A DNA stretch of 64,000 nucleotides, from positions 62,001 to 126,000 of the forward strand of contig NZ_LRUC01000010.1 of the NCBI RefSeq assembly GCF_001550095.1. Reading direction: 5' to 3'. This stretch comes from Celeribacter ethanolicus (GTDB taxonomy: Bacteria > Pseudomonadota > Alphaproteobacteria > Rhodobacterales > Rhodobacteraceae). The position numbers and the translations under genes were made by a program. Positions 32,753 to 41,670 of this stretch are shown here, piece by piece (within the stretch, counting starts at the first letter, position 1; the number at the start of each line of letters is the position of its first letter). The notes under the pieces were generated by a model. The model was given only the letters and a program-made list of their open reading frames with translations. It did no database searches and had not been told where the DNA came from.

Positions 32753-32914
32753 GAAATCCTCCGGGTCGGCCTCGACCCTAGCCGCGCGCAGCGGGGGGCT
32801 TCAATCCCGGAGCGAAACACCGGGGCGAAAAACTGACCAGAGGCTTAAAAAATAAGCGCAACCGGGGCCCCGCACCATCTGGCGCTTTGTCCCGGATCGC
32901 GCTAAGGCAAGGCC

Positions 32915-33955
32915 ATGACCGACACACTCACGCTCCGCCGCCCCGACGACTGGCATCTGCATCTGCGCGATGGCGCGATGATGGAGGCCGTTCTGCCCGA
33001 AACCGCGCGCCATTTCGCCCGCGCCATCGTCATGCCGAACCTCGTGCCCCCGGTGGTCACCGGCGCGGAGGCTGCGGCGTATCGCGAGCGCATTCTCAAG
33101 GCCAATCCGGGCCGCGGCACCTTCGAGCCGCTGATGACGCTCTATCTCACCGAGGCAACCGATCCCGAGGACGTGGCCGCCGCCCATGCCTCCGGTCTGG
33201 TGAAAGCCGTGAAACTCTACCCGGCGGGCGCGACGACCAACTCCGCCTCCGGCGTGCGCGATTTCGACAAGGTCCGCCCGGTGCTTGAGAAAATGGCCGA
33301 AATCGGCCTGCCGCTCTGCACCCATGGCGAGGTCGTCACCCCCGAAGTCGACATCTTCGACCGTGAGGCCGTGTTCATCGACACCGTGCTCGACCCGATC
33401 CGCCGCAAGACCCCCGGTCTGCGCGTGGTGATGGAACACATCACCACCAAGGACGGCGTCGATTACGTCGCCAGCCAAGGCGATGACATGGGCGGCACGA
33501 TCACCACGCATCACCTTGTGATCAACCGCAACCACATCCTCGTCGGGGGCATCAAGCCGCATTACTACTGCCTGCCGGTGGCGAAACGTGAAACCCACCG
33601 CCTCGCGCTGGTCGCAGCCGCGACCTCCGGCGACGCGCATTTCTTCCTCGGCACCGACAGCGCGCCGCATCTCGATCACGACAAGGAAAGTGCCTGTGGC
33701 TGTGCCGGGTGCTTCACCGCGACCAACACCATGTCGATCCTCGCCGAGGTGTTCGAGCGCGAAGGCAAACTTGAAAACCTCGAAAAATTCACCTCGGTGA
33801 ACGGGCCGAATTTCTACCGCCTGCCGCTCAACGAGGCGACGATCACGCTCCGCAAGGGCGCGCCCGTCACCTACCCGGCCAAGATCGACAGCGCCAATGG
33901 CCCGGTGACCGTATTCGACCCGCAGATGCCGCTCCACTGGAGCGTGGACGCCTAA
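32915..33955 (+). CDS. pyrC: Dihydroorotase, class II
   Basis: A 346-residue zinc amidohydrolase that interconverts carbamoyl-aspartate and dihydroorotate in pyrimidine synthesis. DWHLHLRDG holds the HxH zinc ligands. [12 protein letters not shown] carries the carbamylated Lys. [31 protein letters not shown] and GTDSAPH supply the remaining metal and substrate residues. Length and motifs are those of E. coli-type PyrC. The next gene, pyrE, follows after 15 nt and works two steps later in the pathway. Confidence 0.97.
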   Translation: MTDTLTLRRPDDWHLHLRDGAMMEAVLPETARHFARAIVMPNLVPPVVTGAEAAAYRERILKANPGRGTFEPLMTLYLTEATDPEDVAAAHASGLVKAVKLYPAGATTNSASGVRDFDKVRPVLEKMAEIGLPLCTHGEVVTPEVDIFDREAVFIDTVLDPIRRKTPGLRVVMEHITTKDGVDYVASQGDDMGGTITTHHLVINRNHILVGGIKPHYYCLPVAKRETHRLALVAAATSGDAHFFLGTDSAPHLDHDKESACGCAGCFTATNTMSILAEVFEREGKLENLEKFTSVNGPNFYRLPLNEATITLRKGAPVTYPAKIDSANGPVTVFDPQMPLHWSVDA

Positions 33956-33970
33956 GACGAAGGACCGATC

Positions 33971-34651
33971 ATGATCCCCTCCTCCTTTCCCGATCAAACC
34001 GAAATCGCCCGTCTGACGGCGCGGATGCTTCTTGAAATCGGCGCGGTGAACTTCCGCCCGGAAGAGCCCTATATCCTCGCCTCCGGCCTGCCCTCGCCGA
34101 CCTATATCGACTGTCGCAAGCTGATTTCCTTCCCGCGCATCCGTTCGACGCTTATGGATTTCATGGCGATCTCGATCATGCGCGAAGCGGGCTTCGAGGC
34201 GTTCGACAACATCGCGGGCGGCGAAACCGCGGGCATCCCCTTCGCCGCGCTGGTCGCCGACCGTCTCGGCCTGCCGATGACCTATGTGCGCAAAAAGCCC
34301 AAAGGCTACGGTCGCAACGCCCGGATCGAGGGCGAAATGTCCGAGGATCAGCGCGTCTTGCTGGTCGAGGACCTGACCACAGATGGCGGCTCGAAACTCT
34401 CCTTCGTCGACGCGATCCGCGACACCGGCGCGACCTGCAACTGGACGGCGGTGATCTTCTACTACGGCATCTTCCCGGACACAGAAAAGCGTCTGGCGGA
34501 TCACGGCGTCAAGCTGATCAGCCTCTGCACCTGGTGGGACGTACTCGAAGAGGCGAAACGCCAGAAAACCTTCGACGCGTCGGCTCTGGCGGAGGTCGAG
34601 CACTTCCTCGGCGCGCCGCATGCCTGGCAGGAAAAGCACAAGAAAGCCTGA
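33971..34651 (+). CDS. pyrE: Orotate phosphoribosyltransferase
   Basis: A 226-residue enzyme that converts orotate and PRPP to OMP. The PRPP-binding motif [14 protein letters not shown] and the [17 protein letters not shown] loop are present, as is [20 protein letters not shown] for orotate binding. It is slightly longer than E. coli PyrE, as is common in alphaproteobacteria. It is cotranscribed with pyrC and followed by a terminator hairpin. Confidence 0.96.
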   Translation: MIPSSFPDQTEIARLTARMLLEIGAVNFRPEEPYILASGLPSPTYIDCRKLISFPRIRSTLMDFMAISIMREAGFEAFDNIAGGETAGIPFAALVADRLGLPMTYVRKKPKGYGRNARIEGEMSEDQRVLLVEDLTTDGGSKLSFVDAIRDTGATCNWTAVIFYYGIFPDTEKRLADHGVKLISLCTWWDVLEEAKRQKTFDASALAEVEHFLGAPHAWQEKHKKA

Positions 34652-34678
34652 CCCCCGGCCTGTTGCGAAAAATTTCAG

Positions 34679-34707
34679 CGCCGCCCCCGTGGGCGGCGTT
34701 TCGCTTT
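34679..34707 (+). terminator. Terminator after pyrE
   Basis: CGCCGCCC (34679-34686) and GGGCGGCG (34691-34698) form a perfect 8-bp stem with a 4-nt loop, followed by TTTCGCTTT. It starts 28 nt after the pyrE stop. Confidence 0.75.
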
Positions 34708-34719
34708 GGCCTCAGGCAG

Positions 34720-34756
34720 TTATCCGCCATGCGACAGCGCAGCGGAGTTTTCCACA
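34720..34756 (+). promoter_or_regulatory. Two DnaA-box-like sites upstream of dnaB
   Basis: TTATCCGCC (34720-34728) and TTTTCCACA (34748-34756) each keep most of the DnaA consensus TTATCCACA (two and one mismatches). They lie 135-171 nt before the dnaB start and are followed by GGTTATACATTTTG. DnaA control of dnaB would make sense, but sites this loose also occur by chance. Confidence 0.4.
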
Positions 34757-34890
34757 GGTTATACATTTTGAAACCCGTGCCCCAGCCGGGTAATCAGGAC
34801 GGACCGCAAGCAGGACGCGACTCGCGGGATCAGGCAGCAGCCCGACTCGGCAGCCGCCAAAATCAGACGAAGAGAGCAGGAACCGGACGC

Positions 34891-36423
34891 ATGAGCGAAA
34901 TCGCCAATCTTCAGGATGTGCGCAACCACGACGGTGAGGCCACGCCTCCCGCGAAGGGGCTCGTGATCACGCCTTACGCGGGCGCTGTGCCGCACAATAT
35001 CGAGGCCGAGCAACAGCTTCTGGGCGCGCTTCTGACCAACAACGACGTGTTCGACAAGATCGCCTCGATCATCTCGCCCGAGCATTTCTTCGATCCGGTT
35101 CACAAGGATATTTTCGAGAAAGCTTCCGAGCGCGTGTCGAAAAACATGCTGGCCTCGCCGGTGACGCTCAAGGCCTATATGGAGGATCACGAGGGGCTGC
35201 GCGAGCTGGGCGGTCCGGCCTATCTGGCGCGGCTCGCGGCCTCGGCGATCTCGACCTATGCGGTGCGCGATTATGCGCAGTTGATTTACGATCTGTTCCT
35301 GCGCCGTCAGCTCATCGAGCTGGGCAATGAAATCTCCGGCTCCGCCGCCTCCGGGTCTGACTCGCGCGACCCGAGCGAACAGATCGTCGCCGCCGAACAG
35401 CGGCTCTATTCTCTGGCCGAACAGGGCAAGGGCGAAACCGGGTTTACCTCGTTTCTCTCCGCCGTGACCCAGGCCGTGCTGAACGCCAACGCCGCCTATG
35501 AACGCGGCGGCGGCATGGCGGGGATTCCCACCGCACTTGTGGATCTCGACAAGAAAATGGGGGGTCTGCACCCCTCCGACCTGATCATCCTCGCCGGGCG
35601 TCCCTCGATGGGGAAAACCTCGCTTGCGACCAACATCGCCTTCAACATCGCCAAGGCCTACAAGAAAGGCACCCTGCCCGACGGCAAACAGGGCGCGGTC
35701 GAGGGCGGCGTTGTCGGCTTCTTCTCGCTCGAGATGAGTTCCGAACAGCTCGCCGCGCGTATTCTGGCTGAAGCCTCGGAGATTTCGTCGCACAAGATCC
35801 GACAGGGTGACATGACGGAGGACGAATTCCGCCGCTTCGTTGACGCCGCCAAGACCCTCGAATCTTGCCCGCTTTACATCGACGACACGCCCTCGATCCC
35901 GATTTCGCAGCTTGCCGCCCGTGCGCGCCGCCTGCAACGGACCCACGGGCTCGACCTGCTGATCATCGACTACCTGCAACTGGTGCGCGGCACGTCGCGG
36001 ACCGAGGGCAACCGGGTGCAGGAGATCGGCGAAATTTCCATGGGTCTCAAGGCCATCGCCAAGGAACTCAACATCCCGGTTATTGCGCTGTCGCAGCTCT
36101 CCCGGACGGTGGAATCCCGCGACGACAAACGCCCGCAGCTCTCCGATCTTCGTGAATCCGGCTCCATCGAGCAGGATGCCGACGTGGTGATGTTTGTCTA
36201 CCGTGGCGAATATTACAAAGAGCGCGAAAAGCCCGACGACGACAATCTCGAAGCCATGGAAAAATGGATGCAGGACATGGAGCGCCTGCACGGCAAGGCC
36301 GAAGTCATCCTCGGCAAGCAGCGTCACGGGCCTATCGGCACCGTCGAGCTGTCCTTCGAGGCGCAGTTCACCCGCTTTGGCAACCTCGCCAAGGAACTCC
36401 ACAACAATTTCGACTACGAGTAA
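34891..36423 (+). CDS. dnaB: Replicative DNA helicase DnaB
   Basis: A 510-residue hexameric helicase. The N-terminal DnaB domain (about 30-135) starts PHNIEAEQQLLGALLTN. The RecA-like C-terminal domain has Walker A LAGRPSMGKTSLATNIA, VGFFSLEMSSEQLAARI, Walker B LDLLIIDYLQLVRG, and the DDKRPQLSDLRESGSIEQDA arginine-finger region. A frame open 119 codons upstream is not coding; ATG 34891 has a purine-rich AAGAGAGCAGG site upstream. The 239-nt leader has the pyrE terminator and two DnaA-box-like sites. Confidence 0.97.
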   Translation: MSEIANLQDVRNHDGEATPPAKGLVITPYAGAVPHNIEAEQQLLGALLTNNDVFDKIASIISPEHFFDPVHKDIFEKASERVSKNMLASPVTLKAYMEDHEGLRELGGPAYLARLAASAISTYAVRDYAQLIYDLFLRRQLIELGNEISGSAASGSDSRDPSEQIVAAEQRLYSLAEQGKGETGFTSFLSAVTQAVLNANAAYERGGGMAGIPTALVDLDKKMGGLHPSDLIILAGRPSMGKTSLATNIAFNIAKAYKKGTLPDGKQGAVEGGVVGFFSLEMSSEQLAARILAEASEISSHKIRQGDMTEDEFRRFVDAAKTLESCPLYIDDTPSIPISQLAARARRLQRTHGLDLLIIDYLQLVRGTSRTEGNRVQEIGEISMGLKAIAKELNIPVIALSQLSRTVESRDDKRPQLSDLRESGSIEQDADVVMFVYRGEYYKEREKPDDDNLEAMEKWMQDMERLHGKAEVILGKQRHGPIGTVELSFEAQFTRFGNLAKELHNNFDYE

Positions 36424-36477
36424 GCCCCGCACCGAATAGCGCTTGCGACTCTCGGCGGCGGCGGCCAATAAACACCC

Positions 36478-37518
36478 ATGGGCACCTCTACTCTTCATAT
36501 TGATCTCGATGCGCTCGCCGCGAACTGGCGCGCGCTCGACAAACTCTCCGCAGACACGGTGGAAACCTCTGCGGTGGTCAAGGCCGACGCTTACGGGTTG
36601 GGGGTTGGCAAGGTCGCCCGCGCCCTGATGCGCACCGGCGTGAAATCCTTTTTCGTCGCCGCCGCCGAAGAAGGCGTCGTGCTGCGCGAGGCGGTCGGAC
36701 CGAAACCCTGGATCGGCGTTCTGGGCGGGCATATGCCCGGCGACACCGACATGATCGGCGACATGGGCCTCGTCCCCATGCTCAACTCGCTCGACCAGAT
36801 CACCCGCCATTTTGAGGCCCTCCCCGGTCGTCCCTTCGGCATTCAGCTCGACACCGGCATGAACCGTCTCGGCCTTGAGCCCGTCGAATGGGACGCGGTG
36901 AAGGATCTGGTGATGAAGGCGACACCCGATCTCGTGATGAGCCATCTGGCCTGTGCCGATGAGCCCGAGCACGAGATGAACGCCTATCAGCTCAAGAATT
37001 TCCGCGAGATGACCGACGGGCTGAACGTGCGTCGTGCGCTTGCAGCCACCGGCGGCATCCTCTTGGGGCCGGACTACCATTTCGATCTGGTGCGCCCCGG
37101 CATCGGCATGTACGGCGGCCTGCCCTATGAGGACGGCAAACCCGTTGTGCGCCTCGAATGCCCGGTGATACAGACCCGCGATGTGCAGCCTGGCGAGACC
37201 GTCGGCTATTCCAACATGTGGACCGCCGAAGTGCCCTCGCGCATCGCCACCATCGCCGCCGGTTATGCCGATGGCATCACCCGGCTGATCTCCAACAAGG
37301 CCGTGCTGTTCGATGGCGAGACCCCCTGCCCGCTCGTGGGCAAGGTCTCGATGGACCTGATCACCGTGGACATCACCCATCTCGATCAGGTGCCGCGCTC
37401 GCTCGATCTGCTCTGCCCGCATCAGACCGTCGACGATCTCGCCACCATCGGCCAGACCATCGGCTATGAAATCCTGACCTCGCTCGGCGCGCGCTATCAG
37501 CGCCGCTATATCGGATGA
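36478..37518 (+). CDS. alr: Alanine racemase
   Basis: A 346-residue PLP enzyme that makes D-alanine for peptidoglycan. The PLP lysine lies in [16 protein letters not shown] near residue 36. The C-terminal beta domain has the catalytic Tyr in VGYSNMWTA and the [13 protein letters not shown] stretch. [11 protein letters not shown] is also typical. Its stop overlaps the mlaE start by 4 nt (37515-37518), which links cell-wall and outer-membrane lipid functions in one operon. Confidence 0.96.
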   Translation: MGTSTLHIDLDALAANWRALDKLSADTVETSAVVKADAYGLGVGKVARALMRTGVKSFFVAAAEEGVVLREAVGPKPWIGVLGGHMPGDTDMIGDMGLVPMLNSLDQITRHFEALPGRPFGIQLDTGMNRLGLEPVEWDAVKDLVMKATPDLVMSHLACADEPEHEMNAYQLKNFREMTDGLNVRRALAATGGILLGPDYHFDLVRPGIGMYGGLPYEDGKPVVRLECPVIQTRDVQPGETVGYSNMWTAEVPSRIATIAAGYADGITRLISNKAVLFDGETPCPLVGKVSMDLITVDITHLDQVPRSLDLLCPHQTVDDLATIGQTIGYEILTSLGARYQRRYIG

Positions 37519-38300
37519 GCGTGATCGCCCGGCCTCTGGCCGCGCTTGGCGCGGGCGTTCTGTCTGTGCTGGCGACGGTGGGCCGGGTCGGGCTTTTCGC
37601 GCTCGCCGCCTTTCGCCATATCCTGACCCCGCCGTTTTACGCCCGTGAATTCCTGCATGCCCTGCTGCACGTCGGCTATCTGTCGCTACCCGTCGTCGGC
37701 CTCACCGCCGTCTTCACCGGCGGCGCGCTGGCGCTTCAGATCTACGCTGGCGGCGCGCGGTTCTCCGCAGAGCAAGTCGTGCCGCAGATCGTGGCGCTTG
37801 GCGTGGTGCGCGAACTCGGCCCGGTGATGGTCGGGTTGATGATGGCCGCCCGCGTCACCTCCTCGATCGCCGCCGAGATCGCCACGATGAAGGTCACCGA
37901 GCAGATCGACGCTCTGGTGACGCTCTCCACCGATCCGATGAAATACCTCACCGCGCCGCGCGTCTTCGCCGGTCTCGTCACCGTGCCGCTTCTGGTTGCG
38001 GTGGGCGATGCCATCGGCGTGTTCGGCGGCTGGTTCGTCTCCGTGCAATCTCTGGGCTTCAACCCGGCGGTTTACCTCAAGAACACGGTCGATTTTCTTG
38101 AACCGAACGACATCGTTTCCTCGCTGGTCAAAGGCGCGGCCTTCGGCGTGATCGCCACCCTGATGGGCTGTTATTTCGGGATGCACTCGGGGCGCGGCGC
38201 GCAGGGCGTGGGCCAGGCGACGAAATCCTCCGTCGTGGCCGCAGCCGTCTTGATCCTCGCCGCCAACTTCCTTCTGACACAGGCGTTTTTCGCGACATGA
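37515..38300 (+). CDS. mlaE: MlaE-like phospholipid ABC transporter permease
   Basis: A 261-residue permease of the MlaE family with about five to six transmembrane segments. [20 protein letters not shown] then [20 protein letters not shown] is the conserved cytoplasmic motif for contact with the ATPase. It takes part in retrograde phospholipid transport that keeps outer-membrane asymmetry. Overlaps of 4 nt with alr and mlaF suggest coupled translation. No mlaD or mlaC gene follows in this window. Confidence 0.92.
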   Translation: MSVIARPLAALGAGVLSVLATVGRVGLFALAAFRHILTPPFYAREFLHALLHVGYLSLPVVGLTAVFTGGALALQIYAGGARFSAEQVVPQIVALGVVRELGPVMVGLMMAARVTSSIAAEIATMKVTEQIDALVTLSTDPMKYLTAPRVFAGLVTVPLLVAVGDAIGVFGGWFVSVQSLGFNPAVYLKNTVDFLEPNDIVSSLVKGAAFGVIATLMGCYFGMHSGRGAQGVGQATKSSVVAAAVLILAANFLLTQAFFAT

Positions 38301-39046
38301 TCCGCCTTCACGACGTGCATAAGGCCTTTGGGGCAAAAGAAATCCTGCGCGGCGTCGATCTCGATGTCGCCAAGGGCGAGAGCTGTGTCATCATCGGCGG
38401 CTCCGGCACCGGCAAATCCGTGGCGCTGAAATGCGTTCTCGGGCTGATCACCCCCGATCAGGGCACGATCATGGTCGATGGCGAAGACATCACCAAGACC
38501 GGCGACCGCGACGCCTTCCTTGCCCGCTTCGGCATGTTGTTTCAGGGCGCGGCCCTGTTCGACAGCCTTCCGGTCTGGCAAAACGTCGCCTTTCGCCTGT
38601 TGCGCGGCTCGCTCAAGCGTCCGCGCGCCGAGGCCAAGGAAATCGCCATAGAGAAACTGCGCCGCGTCGGCATGGGACCGGATGTGGCCGATCTCTTCCC
38701 CGCCGAACTGTCCGGTGGGATGCAGAAACGCGTGGGCCTCGCCCGCGCCATTGCCGCCGATCCGGAGATCATCTTTTTCGACGAACCGACCACCGGGCTC
38801 GACCCGATCATGGCCGGTGTGATCAACGAGCTGATCCGCGAGATCGTGGTCGAAATGGGCGCGACCGCCGTCACCATCACCCATGACATGACCTCCGTGC
38901 GCGCCATCGCCGACAAGGTCGCTATGCTGCACCGGGGCAAAATCCGCTGGCACGGGCCCGTGTCCGAGATGGACACAGCCGACGATCCCTATCTGCGCCA
39001 GTTCATCACCGGCTCGCCAAACGGGCCGATCGAGACGCTGCGGTAG
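38297..39046 (+). CDS. mlaF: MlaF-like phospholipid ABC transporter ATPase
   Basis: A 249-residue ABC ATPase: Walker A IIGGSGTGKSVALK, Q-loop MLFQGAALFDSL, signature ELSGGMQKRVGLARAIA, Walker B IIFFDEPTTGLDPIMAG and the H-loop in TITHDMTSVR. The GGMQKR signature is that of the Mla/Ttg2A/YrbF group. It partners the MlaE permease encoded immediately upstream. Confidence 0.94.
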   Translation: MIRLHDVHKAFGAKEILRGVDLDVAKGESCVIIGGSGTGKSVALKCVLGLITPDQGTIMVDGEDITKTGDRDAFLARFGMLFQGAALFDSLPVWQNVAFRLLRGSLKRPRAEAKEIAIEKLRRVGMGPDVADLFPAELSGGMQKRVGLARAIAADPEIIFFDEPTTGLDPIMAGVINELIREIVVEMGATAVTITHDMTSVRAIADKVAMLHRGKIRWHGPVSEMDTADDPYLRQFITGSPNGPIETLR

Positions 39047-39050
39047 GGCC

Positions 39051-39494
39051 ATGACCCCGCTCCGCCTCGCCAATCTCTCGCTCCTGCTCCTCTTCCCCAT
39101 CGCATGGGTCGCGCCGCTGATGCGCGCGGGATTGTTGCCGCTCTTTGGCTTGTCGGAAATCTCCGTCCTTTCGGGCATCGTGAGTCTCTGGGACAAGGAC
39201 ATTCCGCTAGCCCTCGTGGTCATCTTCTTCGCCCTGATCGCCCCCATCACCAAAGTCATCGCGCTCGAAGGCCTGCTCTCCGGCCGTCTGCCTGCCCGCA
39301 TGAAACCGTGGCTGTTTCGGCTCGGGCGTCTGGCGATGGCCGATGTGTTCCTGGTTGCGATCTACATCACCCTCGCCAAGGGCATCGGCGTCGGGCGGGT
39401 CGAAGTGGGTTGGGGATTGTATCTGTTCACGTTTTGCGTGCTGGCCAGCCTTGGATTGAGTATTTTTGCAGCAAAGGAACAAGAGACCGCTTGA
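39051..39494 (+). CDS. Paraquat-inducible protein A-like membrane protein
   Basis: A 147-residue protein with about four transmembrane helices. It resembles the PqiA domain: LGLSEISVLSGIVSLWDKDI, PLALVVIFFALIAPITKVIAL and RLGRLAMADVFLVAIYITLAKG are its typical segments. PqiA-type proteins are membrane partners of MCE lipid transport systems, in keeping with mlaEF upstream. The last codons (encoding LSIFAAKEQETA) lie in a copy of the dispersed TTGAGTATTT element, so the native end has probably been replaced by repeat sequence. Confidence 0.8.
   Translation: MTPLRLANLSLLLLFPIAWVAPLMRAGLLPLFGLSEISVLSGIVSLWDKDIPLALVVIFFALIAPITKVIALEGLLSGRLPARMKPWLFRLGRLAMADVFLVAIYITLAKGIGVGRVEVGWGLYLFTFCVLASLGLSIFAAKEQETA
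39456..39480 (+). repeat. Dispersed stop-codon-linked element, copy inside the pqiA-like 3' end
   Basis: TTGAGTATTT, TT, GCAGCAAAGGAAC lies within the reading frame of the pqiA-like gene and encodes most of its last residues. It is on the gene's own strand, 14 nt before the end of the stop codon. Confidence 0.75.
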
Positions 39495-39547
39495 ACCGGC
39501 GGGGCTTGAACGACTAGAACGAAGCAAGAACAACCCGGGAGCCGCAG

Positions 39548-40918
39548 ATGGCCAAGGCACAGAAGAACTTCGTTTGCTCCAATTGCGGGGCGGTGACCAA
39601 CAAATGGTCCGGGCGCTGCGACGGCTGCGGCGAGTGGAACACGATCTCCGAGGAGAAACCGCTCTCCTCCGCCGGGCCGACCACGAAAACGCTGGGCGGC
39701 ATGCGCGGCAAGGAAATCCCGCTGACCACGCTCGCCACAAAAGAGGCGCCGCCGCCACGCACCGCCTGCGGGCTGGAGGAATTCGACCGGGTTCTGGGCG
39801 GCGGGCTTGTCCCCGCTTCGGCCATTCTGGTGGGCGGCGATCCCGGCATCGGCAAATCCACGCTTCTGTTGCAGGCGGCCGCCCGGTTTGCAGGCGCCGG
39901 TCTCAAGGTGATCTACATCTCCGGCGAGGAGGCCAGCGCGCAGGTCCGGATGCGGGCGCAGCGGCTTGGGCTCGAAGAGGCTGCGGTACAGCTCGGTGCG
40001 GAAACCAACCTGCGCGACATTCTCACGACGCTTGAGGCAGAGCGGCCCGATCTGGTCATCATCGATTCCATCCAGACCATGTGGGCCGACAATGTCGAAA
40101 GCGCGCCGGGGTCGGTGTCGCAGGTTCGCGCCGCCGCGCACGAACTTGTGAGCTTTGCCAAAACCCGTGGCGTTTCCGTCGTCCTCGTCGGCCATGTGAC
40201 CAAGGAAGGCCAGCTCGCAGGCCCCCGCGTGGTCGAGCATATGGTCGACACGGTGCTCTATTTCGAGGGCGAGCGCGGGCATCAGTTCCGGCTTTTGCGC
40301 GCGGTGAAAAACCGCTTCGGCCCCGCGCATGAAATCGGCGTGTTCGAGATGACCGGTGACGGGCTGTCCGAGGTCACCAACCCCTCCGCGCTGTTCCTGT
40401 CCGAACGCGACCAACCCGCCCCCGGATCGGTGGTTTTCGCGGGAATTGAGGGCACAAGGCCGGTTTTGGTGGAGTTTCAGGCCCTCGTCGCCCCCTCGCC
40501 CCACGCTCAGGCCCGGCGCACGGTGGTGGGCTGGGACGGCTCGCGTCTTGCCATGATCCTTGCCGTGCTGGAGGCGCGCTGCGGCATTCCGTTTGCGGGG
40601 CTCGATGTCTACCTGAACGTAGCGGGCGGCATGAAGGTCTCCGAACCCGCCGCCGATCTCGCCGTGGCCGCCGCCCTTCTCTCGGCCCGCGAAGACGCCG
40701 CCCTGCCGAAAGATTGTGTGGTTTTCGGGGAACTTTCTCTCTCCGGCAGTCTCAGACCGGTCGGTCAAACCGAAAACAGGTTGAAAGAGGCGCGAAAACT
40801 TGGTTTTTCCTCGGCCATCGCCCCGTCGCAATCGAAAGCGGGCGAAAACAGCGGCATGGCGATCCGTCAGATGAGCGATCTGGTGGGCTTTGTCGGAGAG
40901 GTCTTCGGCGCGGGCTGA
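39548..40918 (+). CDS. radA: RadA, DNA repair/recombination ATPase
   Basis: A 456-residue protein. An N-terminal C4 zinc finger (Cys10, Cys13, Cys24, Cys27) leads into a RecA-like ATPase with Walker A VGGDPGIGKSTLLLQ and Walker B LVIIDSIQT. The RadA-specific KNRFG motif (VKNRFGPAHEIGVFEM) follows, and then a Lon-protease-like C-terminal domain (about 290-456). It processes recombination intermediates. It begins 53 nt after the pqiA-like gene; cvpA follows after 33 nt. Confidence 0.96.
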   Translation: MAKAQKNFVCSNCGAVTNKWSGRCDGCGEWNTISEEKPLSSAGPTTKTLGGMRGKEIPLTTLATKEAPPPRTACGLEEFDRVLGGGLVPASAILVGGDPGIGKSTLLLQAAARFAGAGLKVIYISGEEASAQVRMRAQRLGLEEAAVQLGAETNLRDILTTLEAERPDLVIIDSIQTMWADNVESAPGSVSQVRAAAHELVSFAKTRGVSVVLVGHVTKEGQLAGPRVVEHMVDTVLYFEGERGHQFRLLRAVKNRFGPAHEIGVFEMTGDGLSEVTNPSALFLSERDQPAPGSVVFAGIEGTRPVLVEFQALVAPSPHAQARRTVVGWDGSRLAMILAVLEARCGIPFAGLDVYLNVAGGMKVSEPAADLAVAAALLSAREDAALPKDCVVFGELSLSGSLRPVGQTENRLKEARKLGFSSAIAPSQSKAGENSGMAIRQMSDLVGFVGEVFGAG

Positions 40919-40951
40919 CGCGTCCCCGGAAAAATAACAAGTGAGGCGCCC

Positions 40952-41506
40952 ATGGACGGCTTTACAATCATCGACGGCATCGTGGCGCTGGTCATCATCG
41001 TCTCGGCGCTTCTGGCCTATTCGCGCGGCTTCGTGCGTGAAGGCATGGCGATCGCTGGCTGGATCGTGGCGGCCATTCTCGGCTACATCTTTGCCCCCAA
41101 GGCCGTGCCACTGGTCAAGGAAGTGCCCTATCTGGGCGATTACATCGCGGGGTCCTGCGAATTGTCGGTGATCACCGGTTTCTTCGCGGTCTTCGCCCTG
41201 GCGCTCATCATCGTCTCCGTCTTCACGCCGCTGTTCTCCTCCGCCGTGCAACGCTCGGCTCTGGGCGGCATCGACCAGGGGCTCGGTTTCCTGTTCGGCG
41301 TGGTGCGCGGCATCGTGCTCGTGGCCATCGCGCTGGTGATCGTGGATCGCGTCTCCACCGGCGATCCGATCGACGTGCTGGAGAACTCCCGCACCGCCAA
41401 GGTCTTTGCCCGCTCGCAGGACAAGATCGACGAGAGCCTGCCGGACAGCGCGCCGGACTGGATCACCCAACGCTACGAGGCCCTGGTCTCGACCTGCACC
41501 GAATGA
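40952..41506 (+). CDS. cvpA: CvpA-family membrane protein
   Basis: A 184-residue inner-membrane protein with four predicted helices. MDGFTIIDGIVALVIIVSAL, LAYSRGFVREGMAIAGWIVA and LGGIDQGLGFLFGVVRGIVL are the CvpA hallmarks. CvpA is linked to colicin V export and purF expression in E. coli. Here too it lies immediately upstream of purF, though with a terminator in the 164-nt gap. The molecular function is not settled. Confidence 0.9.
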   Translation: MDGFTIIDGIVALVIIVSALLAYSRGFVREGMAIAGWIVAAILGYIFAPKAVPLVKEVPYLGDYIAGSCELSVITGFFAVFALALIIVSVFTPLFSSAVQRSALGGIDQGLGFLFGVVRGIVLVAIALVIVDRVSTGDPIDVLENSRTAKVFARSQDKIDESLPDSAPDWITQRYEALVSTCTE

Positions 41507-41513
41507 CAAAGAG

Positions 41514-41536
41514 GGCGGCCCGAGGGTCGCCTTTTT
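41514..41536 (+). terminator. Terminator after cvpA
   Basis: GGCGGCC (41514-41520) pairs with GGTCGCC (41525-41531) with one wobble and a CGAG loop. TTTTT follows (41532-41536). It separates cvpA from purF. Confidence 0.8.
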
Positions 41537-41670
41537 CATATCCCGCCCGATATGGCCTCCCTTTCACAGAGGGTGTGACGAAAAGCTATGTGATCCTTTC
41601 GTGACACTGGCGTCCTGAGGGCTTAAAGGAGGGGCGAAAACGCCCGCCACAGGATTCGGAGCCAGGCTTC

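Noticed and set aside
34759-37422. A minus-strand frame of nearly 890 codons
   Set aside because: It runs antisense to dnaB and alr, both of which are certain. Composition is typical of a high-GC shadow frame.
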